Of a DNA stretch of 64,000 nt, positions 19,072 through 28,408 are shown piece by piece. This stretch comes from Thalassotalea nanhaiensis. Its GTDB lineage: Bacteria; Pseudomonadota; Gammaproteobacteria; Enterobacterales; Alteromonadaceae. Below the pieces are notes generated by a model. The model was not told the DNA's origin. It worked only from the letters and a program-made list of their open reading frames with translations, and did not search any database. The first letter of the stretch is position 1. Every line of letters begins with the position of its first letter. A program made the translations under genes and the position numbers. The stretch lies in contig NZ_CP134146.1 of NCBI RefSeq assembly GCF_031583575.1, positions 558,001 to 622,000 on the forward strand, read 5' to 3'.

Positions 19072-20901
19072 TTACTGGTTAAATAACGTATTTATGTGGT
19101 TGGCAAATTCGTTTGCCCCCATAAAACCAGTTACTCGCTGCTGACTTAATTCTTTTCCATTTAAATCAAAAAACAAAATTGAAGGTAAGCCGAATACTTC
19201 AAAGTGCGACATTATTTCAATATTTTGTTCACTGCCTGTTTCAGTTAAGTCAATTTGTATCAATACCGTATTACGTAATGCTTGTTTAACTTCAGGCTTT
19301 GGAAATGTGTATTTTTCAAATTCTTTACAGGCGATACACCAGTCGGCATATAAATCTACCATAACCGTTTTACCGTCTGCATTCGCTTTAGCAACTTCGT
19401 CATCTAACTCTGATACCGTTGCTACTTTAATAAATTCTTGATGTGCAGACTGCTGAGCCGTTGGTTTATCAAATACCGTGTTATAAGCTAAATTGGCACC
19501 GAAAAACATCATTAAGAAAATTAACAATGAGCGTAGCCCATACCAAATACTTGCAGGTGATTTACGATTATCATTATTTACCATGTAAAAGTAAGTTGCA
19601 GTGACTAATAATAGTGCCGCCCACAATAAGTTAGCGATAGTTTCTGATAAGAAACGTTCAAGTAAAAATACCGGTACAGCAAGTAATAAGAATCCAAAAA
19701 TATTCTTGATCACAGTCATCCAATTTCCTGCTTTTGGAAGCAATTTACCGCCTGAGCTACCTAAAGCAAGTAATGGTAAACCCATGCCTAGACTCAATAC
19801 ATATAATGCAGAAGCACCCAGAAATAAATCACCCGTTTGAGCAATATAAAGTAACGCACCAGTAAGCGGGGCAGTAGTACAAGGAGAGGCAACCAGACCT
19901 GAAATTGCACCCATAATAAATACAGAAGGGATCGACCCGCCTTTTTGGCTATTGCTTAAATTGTTAAGTTTATTTTGCAAGCTAGCCGGTAGGGCTAAGT
20001 TAAACACCCCAAACATCGACAGCGCTAAAAATACAAATAAAACACTAAGACCAATTAAAATTGCAGGATGCTGAAATGCGGCTTGAAATTGCGCGCCCGC
20101 TAATGCAACCACAACACCTAATGCAGTGTACGTAATGGCCATGCCTTGTACGTATGCCATAGATAGCGTAAATGCTTTGCGAGTGGTAAGGCTTTCACCT
20201 TGACCAACAATGATACCCGTTAAAATAGGGTACATAGGAAATACACATGGGGTGAAAGATAGTAATACCCCTAAACCAAAAAATGTTAATAGTGTCCAAA
20301 ATAGACTACTGCCACCTAGCATTGAAGCAAGTTCGTCTTGTTGACTAACCGAGGTTAACTCATTACTTTCAATATTAGACGAGGAGCTTGTTTCATTGTT
20401 TATCGCGCCAAGTATTGAACTGGCAGTGCTTTCATCTGAGCCAGCGATATAATCATTTAATGGGATAACATGTTTGGTTGGTGGGTAACACAAACCTTTT
20501 TCAGCACAACCTTGAAAAGTAAGCGTTAACTCACCATTAGGGCCTGATTGGCTAAGAGGTATTGTAAATTTAACTTGGTTGTAATAAACCTGCTGAATAC
20601 CAAAGTATTCATCTTCATGATCAACACCTTGCGGTAAAACAGGAGATGTGAACTCTGCTCGTTCGGCGTTAAATTTTAGCTTGTCTTTATATAAGTAATA
20701 GCCATCTGCAATGGCAAAATACACTTCAACTTGAGAGCTTTGTTGGTTGAAATCAAATTGAAATGCTTGATCAACAGGTAAAAATTCTTTGTCGTTACTG
20801 AACAGAGAATCCATTGAGGTATCAAAAATTGAATCTTGAGCATTGGCTACATTACCTAATAAGGTAATTGTTACTAGCAACGCAGTTATTATTGAGCGCA
20901 T
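19072..20901 (-). CDS. dsbD: Protein-disulfide reductase DsbD
   Basis: 609 aa inner-membrane thiol relay passing electrons from cytosolic thioredoxin to the periplasm (DsbC, CcmG). Signal peptide 1-21; periplasmic alpha domain with GCAEKGLCYPP (two Cys, about 130-140); eight-helix membrane core (about 195-460) containing the cysteines in LSFTPCVFPMYP and ASPCTTAPLTG; C-terminal thioredoxin-like gamma domain with WCIACKEFEKY (about 520). All six catalytic cysteines are present. Three bases from cutA, so the two are cotranscribed. The cytochrome c thiol supply it gives may matter to the nos system. Confidence 0.94.
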   Translation of the reverse strand: MRSIITALLVTITLLGNVANAQDSIFDTSMDSLFSNDKEFLPVDQAFQFDFNQQSSQVEVYFAIADGYYLYKDKLKFNAERAEFTSPVLPQGVDHEDEYFGIQQVYYNQVKFTIPLSQSGPNGELTLTFQGCAEKGLCYPPTKHVIPLNDYIAGSDESTASSILGAINNETSSSSNIESNELTSVSQQDELASMLGGSSLFWTLLTFFGLGVLLSFTPCVFPMYPILTGIIVGQGESLTTRKAFTLSMAYVQGMAITYTALGVVVALAGAQFQAAFQHPAILIGLSVLFVFLALSMFGVFNLALPASLQNKLNNLSNSQKGGSIPSVFIMGAISGLVASPCTTAPLTGALLYIAQTGDLFLGASALYVLSLGMGLPLLALGSSGGKLLPKAGNWMTVIKNIFGFLLLAVPVFLLERFLSETIANLLWAALLLVTATYFYMVNNDNRKSPASIWYGLRSLLIFLMMFFGANLAYNTVFDKPTAQQSAHQEFIKVATVSELDDEVAKANADGKTVMVDLYADWCIACKEFEKYTFPKPEVKQALRNTVLIQIDLTETGSEQNIEIMSHFEVFGLPSILFFDLNGKELSQQRVTGFMGANEFANHINTLFNQ

Positions 20902-20904
20902 AGG

Positions 20905-21219
20905 TTAATTTTTCACAGTATTATTTATCCAGTTTAAATACAGCTCATTACCTTGCTGGATATTCAAGGCAACAATTTCAACTACATCATATGGGTGTAG
21001 TTTTATTATGTTCTGTTCAAGTTCAGAAAATGCTGAAGCTTTAGTTTTTATCAAAAGCATGACTTCTTCATCGCAATGAATTTCGTCTTGCCACTGATAT
21101 ACCGATGTCATTGTCGGCAAGATATTAACACAAGCCGCTAGCTTTTCAGAAACTAAGTGGTTAGCAATTGTTTTAGCTATGTCATTATCCGGACAATTAC
21201 ATACAACAATTTGATACAT
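20905..21219 (-). CDS. cutA: Divalent-cation tolerance protein CutA
   Basis: 104 aa, trimeric CutA1 fold (PF03091). Conserved blocks: NCPDNDIAKTIANHLVSEKLAACVNI (split by the domain), YQWQDEIHCDEEVMLLIKT and LHPYDVVEIVAL. Linked to copper tolerance, real role debated. First gene of cutA-dsbD, a pairing also found in E. coli. Confidence 0.93.
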   Translation of the reverse strand: MYQIVVCNCPDNDIAKTIANHLVSEKLAACVNILPTMTSVYQWQDEIHCDEEVMLLIKTKASAFSELEQNIIKLHPYDVVEIVALNIQQGNELYLNWINNTVKN

Positions 21220-21368
21220 AATAAACTTTTACCTTAAGGCTTTCTTAATAATTAAATTAACTAAGTATAAATTATATTAATAGAGTAATCGCTATTCAAT
21301 TGCTTACGGTTGAAATAGACCCGGTAACCCCCATATTAGTTTCATCATTATAAATATTTGGACCATTA

Positions 21369-21890
21369 ATGTTTAAAGTTTTATTTTTATTATTTATTGT
21401 CATGCCGATTGTTGAAATTATGGTACTGATGAATGTTGGTAGTTTAATTGGCGCTTTACCTACTATTGGTATCGTTATTCTTACTGCTTGGATTGGTGCT
21501 GCCATGGTACGTCAACAGGGTATGGCCACTTATCAATCGGTGCAAAATAAGCTGGCACAGGGACAAATACCTTCAGATGAAATAATTGCCGCTATGCTGC
21601 TACTTGTTGCCGGCGTATTATTATTAACCCCAGGTTTTATTACGGATGGTTTTGGTTTACTACTATTATGGCCAGTTTCACGAGCCGTTATGGTAAAAGC
21701 AGTACAAGCTCAAATGGCAAAAAGTAAAGCTAATCCAAGCCAGAGTAGTACGTTTTTTTACAGTAATTTTCAGCAGTCAAATCACCAACAAACCCCGTTT
21801 AGTGATATCGATGAGCATGCTTCCAGCCATCATATAAATGATGGTAAAAGTAACCAAACTATTGATGGTGAGTTTGAACGCAAAGATTAA
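21369..21890 (+). CDS. fxsA: FxsA cytoplasmic membrane protein
   Basis: 173 aa. The FxsA domain fills residues 1-120 with about four membrane segments: FKVLFLLFIVMPIVEIMVLM at the N-terminus and GVLLLTPGFITDGFGLLLL as the family signature. The C-terminal tail is hydrophilic and variable. In E. coli overexpressed FxsA relieves F-plasmid exclusion of phage T7; the normal role is unknown. Position directly before groES is conserved in many gammaproteobacteria. Confidence 0.9.
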   Translation: MFKVLFLLFIVMPIVEIMVLMNVGSLIGALPTIGIVILTAWIGAAMVRQQGMATYQSVQNKLAQGQIPSDEIIAAMLLLVAGVLLLTPGFITDGFGLLLLWPVSRAVMVKAVQAQMAKSKANPSQSSTFFYSNFQQSNHQQTPFSDIDEHASSHHINDGKSNQTIDGEFERKD

Positions 21891-21975
21891 TTATCAGGGG
21901 AAACCTCAAAATTAATGTTAAATGGCGCTATTTTACCAATAAGCGCTATTTTTTTAGCTAAATTTAAGCAGCACC

Positions 21976-22001
21976 CTTGAGAGTAAAAAAAATACCCCCA
22001 T
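21976..22001 (+). promoter_or_regulatory. Sigma-32 heat-shock promoter of groESL
   Basis: -35 CTTGAG at 21976-21981 and -10 CCCCAT at 21996-22001 (followed by CT), 14 bp apart; consensus CTTGAA-N11-16-CCCCATnT. It lies 54 bp before the groES ATG. Confidence 0.9.
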
Positions 22002-22054
22002 CTGTTTATTAATAAAAATTTTAATTATTTAATTTATCTAATTTGGAGATAGTA

Positions 22055-22345
22055 ATGAGCATTCGTCCTTTACATGATCGCGTAATTATCAAACGCAAAG
22101 CTGTAGAATCAAAATCAGCTGGCGGTATCGTTTTAACTGGTAGCGCAGCTGAAAAATCAACTCGCGGTGAAGTTGTTGCTGTAGGCAATGGCCGTATTCT
22201 TGAAAACGGTGAAGTTCGCGCCCTAGACGTTAAAGTTGGCGACCAAGTTATCTTCAGTGAAGGCTATGGTGCTAAAACTGAAAAAATTGACGGCGAAGAA
22301 GTACTAATTCTTAGCGAAAGTGACATTTTAGCGATCGTTGAATAA
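22055..22345 (+). CDS. groES: Co-chaperonin GroES
   Basis: 96 aa heptameric lid of the GroEL folding chamber. I take the ATG at 22055 ([11 protein letters not shown]), with TTTGGAGATAG just upstream; an upstream TTG would give four extra residues and overlap this ribosome site. Mobile loop [16 protein letters not shown] (about 20-35) and the C-terminal [12 protein letters not shown] are standard. Cotranscribed with groEL, 61 bp downstream. Confidence 0.97.
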   Translation: MSIRPLHDRVIIKRKAVESKSAGGIVLTGSAAEKSTRGEVVAVGNGRILENGEVRALDVKVGDQVIFSEGYGAKTEKIDGEEVLILSESDILAIVE

Positions 22346-22394
22346 TTTCAACGTATCCAAATAAAAATATTAATCCTAGATTAAACAGAATTAA

Positions 22395-24061
<1,667 letters not shown>

Positions 24062-24090
24062 GTATTGCCCAAATACTAGTACTTCCTAGA

Positions 24091-24124
24091 AAAGCCCGTA
24101 AGCTTATAGTTTACGGGCTTTTTT
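24091..24124 (+). terminator. Substitute groEL terminator carried by the element
   Basis: AAGCCCGTAA-gcttatag-TTTACGGGCTT then TTTT. It lies inside the left edge of the inferred element, so it would replace the host terminator separated by the insertion. Confidence 0.85.
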
Positions 24125-24180
24125 ATTGACTTAGCTTCCTAAGTCATTCCATAATATATCATTAATTCCCAGAATTATTA

Positions 24181-24261
24181 GGTGTTAATGAGGGGTATCT
24201 CATTTTTTTTGCAACCTTAAATTGAGTCTTTGAGATACGCGTACCCTTCATTTTGTACCCC
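24181..24261. promoter_or_regulatory. Candidate integrase arm-type sites, left end
   Basis: AATGAGGGGTAT at 24187-24198 recurs in the same orientation near the right end (30265-30276). GGGTATCTCA also forms an inverted repeat with TGAGATAC (24231-24238), and GTACCC / GTACCCC at 24241-24246 and 24255-24261 are opposite-strand variants of GGGGTAT/C. Several short, ordered copies between att core and integrase gene are what an arm-binding (DUF4102) integrase needs. Confidence 0.5.
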
Positions 24262-24276
24262 GCTTAGGAGCTTTGA

Positions 24277-25485
24277 ATGCCATTAACAGTACAAGAAGTT
24301 AAGAATATATCCTGTCCTGATGGTAAATCACAGATCAAAAAATCTGACGGCAATAACTTGTTTTTACTGGTTAAGAATGGCGGTTCTAAGCTTTGGAGGT
24401 TGAGGTTTAGGCATGCTGGCAAGTATCAAGAAATGGCTTTAGGAAAATACCCCTCCATATCCCTAAGTGAAGCACGTAAATTAGCAGAAGAAGCAAGAGC
24501 CTCTTTAATCCACGGTATTAACCCGATGGATGAACGAAGAGAAAGAAAGCGTACAAAAACCACTGCGAAAGATAAGTTATTTTCAACCATTGCCCAAAAG
24601 TGGTGGGAACAACAAAAAGACTCTTGGTCAGAAGATCATGCCGCACGAATTAAACGCTGGTTACAGATTGACTCTAAAAGTATAAGTAAACTCCATATTG
24701 AAGAGATTGATGCGGGGCATATTACCGAATTAATGTTAGCCATTGAAACGGCTGGCACACCTAAAAAAGCGCCTAATATATTAGCGGTAATAAATAGGGT
24801 GTTTGGCTATGCGCTGGCGCATAGATTAACAAGAAGTAACCCAGCACAAGGATTACCGTTAGGGGATATATTAAAGCCCTTACCACCCGTTAAGCATAGG
24901 GCTGCAATTGTTAAACCTAATGAGCTTGGTCAATTAATTAAAGACATAGATACAACACAATCAGGTAATTATTGCACTATTGAAGCGCTTAAATTAATTC
25001 CTAGGGTATTTTTAAGACCTACTGAAATAAGAAATCTAAAGTGGGAATATATCGACTTTGATGATCGTTTGATCAGAATACCCGCCGAAGAAATGAAGCG
25101 AAATCGAGAACACTTAGTGCCGATGGCGAAACAAGTTGCCGAGCAGCTTAAAGAAGTTAAAGCCGTTACTGGTTACTCTGAACTGGTATTTCCAAACCAA
25201 AGAGACAGCAGTAAGCCGATGAGTAAAAACATATTAACCAATCGCTTACGAGATTTAGGTTATCCCGCTGATGTAATGTCGGCTCATGGCTTTAGAAGCA
25301 CAGCTTCCACTATATTGCACGAAAAAGGCTGGAACCATGAAGTGATTGAAGTACAGCTTGCGCATTTGACAGGAACAGCAACATCAAGGGCTTATAACCG
25401 TTCACTTTATTTGGCGGAAAGAACAAAGTTAATGCAGGAATGGGCTGATTATCTAGATGAATTATCTGATAGTAAAGGGATGTAA
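24277..25485 (+). CDS. int: P4-type tyrosine integrase
   Basis: 402 aa. N-terminal DUF4102 arm-binding domain (about 5-90, with RLRFRHAGKYQEMALGKYPS), a core-binding SAM-like domain (about 100-195) and the catalytic domain with Arg247, His337-x-x-Arg340, His363 and nucleophile Tyr373. All key residues are present, so the enzyme should be active. GGAG precedes the ATG. Placed 216 bp from the left att core and reading inward, as usual for elements that insert at gene 3' ends; it is the best candidate for the enzyme that placed this element in groEL. The next gene starts 6 bp after its stop. Confidence 0.93.
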   Translation: MPLTVQEVKNISCPDGKSQIKKSDGNNLFLLVKNGGSKLWRLRFRHAGKYQEMALGKYPSISLSEARKLAEEARASLIHGINPMDERRERKRTKTTAKDKLFSTIAQKWWEQQKDSWSEDHAARIKRWLQIDSKSISKLHIEEIDAGHITELMLAIETAGTPKKAPNILAVINRVFGYALAHRLTRSNPAQGLPLGDILKPLPPVKHRAAIVKPNELGQLIKDIDTTQSGNYCTIEALKLIPRVFLRPTEIRNLKWEYIDFDDRLIRIPAEEMKRNREHLVPMAKQVAEQLKEVKAVTGYSELVFPNQRDSSKPMSKNILTNRLRDLGYPADVMSAHGFRSTASTILHEKGWNHEVIEVQLAHLTGTATSRAYNRSLYLAERTKLMQEWADYLDELSDSKGM

Positions 25486-25490
25486 ATATA

Positions 25491-26450
25491 ATGAGCAAAC
25501 TATTTAAACTAAAGGAGTGGTTAACACTTAAAGAAGCAGCTAATCATATTTCTACTGTACTTGGTGAGTCTGTTACATTAGCAGATATTTACCGATTGGC
25601 TCTTGATAAGCATATAACGCTTTCGGCTGATTTTGTTAATGGCGCACAGGCGAGGACAGGCAAATTTGTCAAAACAGATGATATTGAATTTAGGAAAGTA
25701 GAAAATCATCTTTTTACGGGCGAAAAACTAGAAGATCCCTATTTAAGCCCCTTAAATAACGAAACTTATGTGTTCGAAGATGATTGGGTATCATTAGATT
25801 CAAAAACGGTTTCTATAAAAGGGCTTTGGGACTTAACAATGATAGGCTCAGAGGCTTTAGATATTGAGCATTATTACCAACAAGAAACATCGGGACTAAA
25901 GGTCACTTTAACTTGTTTAGAAGGTACTCTCCTTCGTCAAGGTGACGTTATTTGTCAACTTCAAAGTGACTTTGATGATAATGAATATCAGCAAGGCTCT
26001 AAAGCGGCAAAACAAAAATTAGAACAATTCATTACCAGCAATAAATTAACTGATGATGAAATTAAAAAGCTAAGGGATGAATACCAAACTGAACGGAAAG
26101 CATACCTTGGCGGAAAAAGAGAGTTTGAACGAGTACCAAGCTATTACCCCTCAGGTGGTTTAGATGAGCATGACTATGTTTTAGTGGTTAAAACCAATGA
26201 AGTGACACGGTTTATTCAATCACTAGAAGGTACGCCACCAGAAGCCAAACCGCTAACGTCTAAAGAGCGCAATTCGTTGTTAGTGTTATTAGGAGCAGTT
26301 TGTAAAAACGCTGATATTGATCCAAGCCAACGCGGTATAGCAACCTCATTAGTTGCTTTGACTGAATTAATTGGCGCACCATTAACAGATGATACTATCC
26401 GTAAAATATTAAACCAGATTGAACCCGCAATAGAGTCTAGAAGTAAGTAA
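25491..26450 (+). CDS. Element protein of unknown function with HTH-like N-terminus
   Basis: 319 aa, not recognised as a named family. The N-terminus LKEWLTLKEAANHISTVLGE (residues 7-26) reads like a MerR/excisionase-type helix-turn-helix; the middle (about 170-210) is charged and helical; the C-terminal block SKERNSLLVLLGAVCKNADI through IGAPLTDDTIRKILNQI is a motif I know from many uncharacterised proteins encoded on phage and island DNA. Six bases after int, so cotranscribed with it. A recombination directionality or regulatory role is a guess. Confidence 0.6.
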   Translation: MSKLFKLKEWLTLKEAANHISTVLGESVTLADIYRLALDKHITLSADFVNGAQARTGKFVKTDDIEFRKVENHLFTGEKLEDPYLSPLNNETYVFEDDWVSLDSKTVSIKGLWDLTMIGSEALDIEHYYQQETSGLKVTLTCLEGTLLRQGDVICQLQSDFDDNEYQQGSKAAKQKLEQFITSNKLTDDEIKKLRDEYQTERKAYLGGKREFERVPSYYPSGGLDEHDYVLVVKTNEVTRFIQSLEGTPPEAKPLTSKERNSLLVLLGAVCKNADIDPSQRGIATSLVALTELIGAPLTDDTIRKILNQIEPAIESRSK

Positions 26451-26554
26451 ACCAAAACCGAATTAGGGATCGTATATTCCTAATTCTCCTTTTCTAACCC
26501 CTTTATTAAATAACCTCGTGATCGTTTTCCAATAAATGATTAAGAGGTTTTAAC

Positions 26555-26767
26555 ATGTCTAAAAAATTCATTCGTTTACCAGAAGTAAAAAACAAAACGG
26601 GCTTGTCGCGTAGCAGTATTTATTTACGCATGAGCAATGGCGAGTTCCCCCAAAGTATTTCATTAGGCGGTCGTGCAATTAGTTGGCTTGAAAGTGATAT
26701 CAATGAATGGCTTGAGCAGTGTATCGCGACAAGTAAAAATAGGGGGCGTTATGAAACGAACCCATAA
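26555..26767 (+). CDS. AlpA-family transcriptional regulator / excisionase
   Basis: 70 aa, PF05930. FIRLPEVKNKTGLSRSSIYL (residues 5-24) is the helix-turn-helix and GRAISWLESDINEWLEQCI the wing and C-terminal helix typical of AlpA. Such proteins switch on integrase expression or act as excisionases in P4-like elements. The downstream gene overlaps its end by 17 bp (ATG at 26751), implying coupling. Confidence 0.9.
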   Translation: MSKKFIRLPEVKNKTGLSRSSIYLRMSNGEFPQSISLGGRAISWLESDINEWLEQCIATSKNRGRYETNP

Positions 26768-27181
26768 CCCTAACAAGTGCAAGATCCACCGTAGTTATAC
26801 GGTGGAGGAAGTTGCCTTACTTTTTGAGGTGCATAAAAGAACGGTGAGAAATTGGATCATTAAAGGCTTAGCGGTTTGTGAGATAAACGCCCGATACTTA
26901 TTTTAGGTAATGATTTAAAGCAGTTCTTACAAAAACAAAGAAAAGTTAATAAGCGTAAATGTAAGCCGTCAGAGCTTTATTGTTTAAAGTGCAGGGAGCC
27001 AAGAACGCCAGGTCAAAATACCCTTGAATTTATCGAAGAAACTAACACTAAAGGTCGAGTGATTGCGGCTTGTTCGGTGTGCAATTCGATGATGAATAAA
27101 TACTTCAAATTAGAACGTTTAACATCAATTCAGCGAGATCTATCGGTGATCTTACCGCTGCAACAAAAACGATTAGGTTAG
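26751..27181 (+). pseudogene. HTH plus zinc-ribbon protein gene broken by a frameshift
   Basis: The first frame gives 51 aa with a helix-turn-helix (YTVEEVALLFEVHKRTVRNW, residues 16-35) and stops at 26906. Skipping two bases (GA at 26880-26881) restores an open frame to a stop at 27179-27181: DKRPILILGNDLKQFLQKQR, then YCLKCREP and ACSVCNSM, two CxxC pairs of a zinc ribbon. The repaired product would be 142 aa. The RPILILG-DL-FL segment is the normal continuation in homologues I know from island AlpA/integrase modules. The cause looks like a GA dinucleotide duplication in GTGAGATAAA. Real mutation, programmed shift or sequencing error cannot be told apart here. Confidence 0.78.
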
Positions 27182-27229
27182 ATGACTAACCCCCTCCTGA
27201 ATTGTACTTTAAATAGATAAGGTGAAACG

Positions 27230-28324
27230 ATGAAAAAGCACAACGCAAATAACGTAAGAGTTACTCGACAATATTGCATATTTTTAAAAGAAGCTAAACG
27301 GCAAAATGAAGCGTCAATTGATGGTGTGGCAAAAGCAATAAATCGCTTTGAACAATACACCAAATTTAAAGAATTTAAACAGTTTCACTTTGAACAAGCG
27401 GTAGGTTTTAAAAAGAACTTAACTAATCAAAAAAATGAAACAACCAACAAGCCATTAAGCAAGGCAACTTTGCATACAACATTACGCCATTTAAAAAACT
27501 TCTTTCAATGGCTTGCGATGCAAACGGGCTATAAATCACGAATTAATTATAGTGACACCGAATACTTTAACTTATCAGAAAAAGATACTCGTGTTGCCAA
27601 TGCGAAAAGAAAAAAGCCAGTGCCTAGCCCTGAGCAAATAATTCACGTATTAGAAAACATGTCAGATTGCACCGAAATTGAAAAACGTAATAGAGCATTA
27701 ATTGCTTTTACTTTATTAACAGGGGCAAGAGATAGCGCCATAGCATCAATTAAAATTAAGCATGTAAACTTAATTGAAGAAAGCCTGTTTCAAGATGCTA
27801 GAGAAGTGAACACCAAATTTAGCAAAACATTTACCACTTACTTTTTTCCTGTGGGCGAGTTACCGCTAAACATAATAAAAACATGGATTGAATACTTAAC
27901 CAAAGAATTACTTTTTAGTCCTGATGATCCGTTATTTCCAAAAACTAAAATGATAAATGGCACTAACAGAAAATTTCAAGCCTCTGGTTTATTACGCGAA
28001 CATTGGCAAACAGCTAGCCCGATCAGAGAAATTTTTAAACAGGCTTTTCAAAATGCAGGATTGCCGTATTATAACCCTCATAGCTTCCGCAATACGTTAG
28101 TAAGGCTAGGCGAGAACTTATGCCAGACACCAGAGCAATTTAAAGCATGGAGTCAAAATATAGGGCATGAGGGTTTTTTAACCACTCTGTATAGCTATGG
28201 TGATGTACCTGATTATCGACAAGCTGAAGTATTGAAAAAGTTAAGGGAGCCAAGTTCAGATGTTACCCCAGAAAAACAAGCTGAATATGAAGAGATGTTT
28301 ATAAAAATGATGGGTACATATTAA
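27230..28324 (+). CDS. Second tyrosine recombinase, no arm-binding domain
   Basis: 364 aa. Core-binding domain about 10-105, catalytic domain about 130-330 with Arg167 (LTGARDSAIA), His284-x-x-Arg287 (HSFRNT), His313 (NIGHEG) and Tyr321 or Tyr323 (LYSYGD). Complete. It belongs to the recombinases found downstream of AlpA and the HTH/zinc-ribbon gene in marine gammaproteobacterial islands. Two unlike recombinases in one 6.3-kb element suggest either a nested unit (26.5-28.4 kb) or a dedicated second reaction such as cargo exchange. AAGGTGAA stands before the ATG. Confidence 0.88.
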   Translation: MKKHNANNVRVTRQYCIFLKEAKRQNEASIDGVAKAINRFEQYTKFKEFKQFHFEQAVGFKKNLTNQKNETTNKPLSKATLHTTLRHLKNFFQWLAMQTGYKSRINYSDTEYFNLSEKDTRVANAKRKKPVPSPEQIIHVLENMSDCTEIEKRNRALIAFTLLTGARDSAIASIKIKHVNLIEESLFQDAREVNTKFSKTFTTYFFPVGELPLNIIKTWIEYLTKELLFSPDDPLFPKTKMINGTNRKFQASGLLREHWQTASPIREIFKQAFQNAGLPYYNPHSFRNTLVRLGENLCQTPEQFKAWSQNIGHEGFLTTLYSYGDVPDYRQAEVLKKLREPSSDVTPEKQAEYEEMFIKMMGTY

Positions 28325-28408
28325 TTGAGGTGTAGTTAGTGGGTTACTTATTTTTTTATTCCCTGTAAAATCCCCCACCAACATACAATATTGGGATTAA
28401 TTGGTTGA

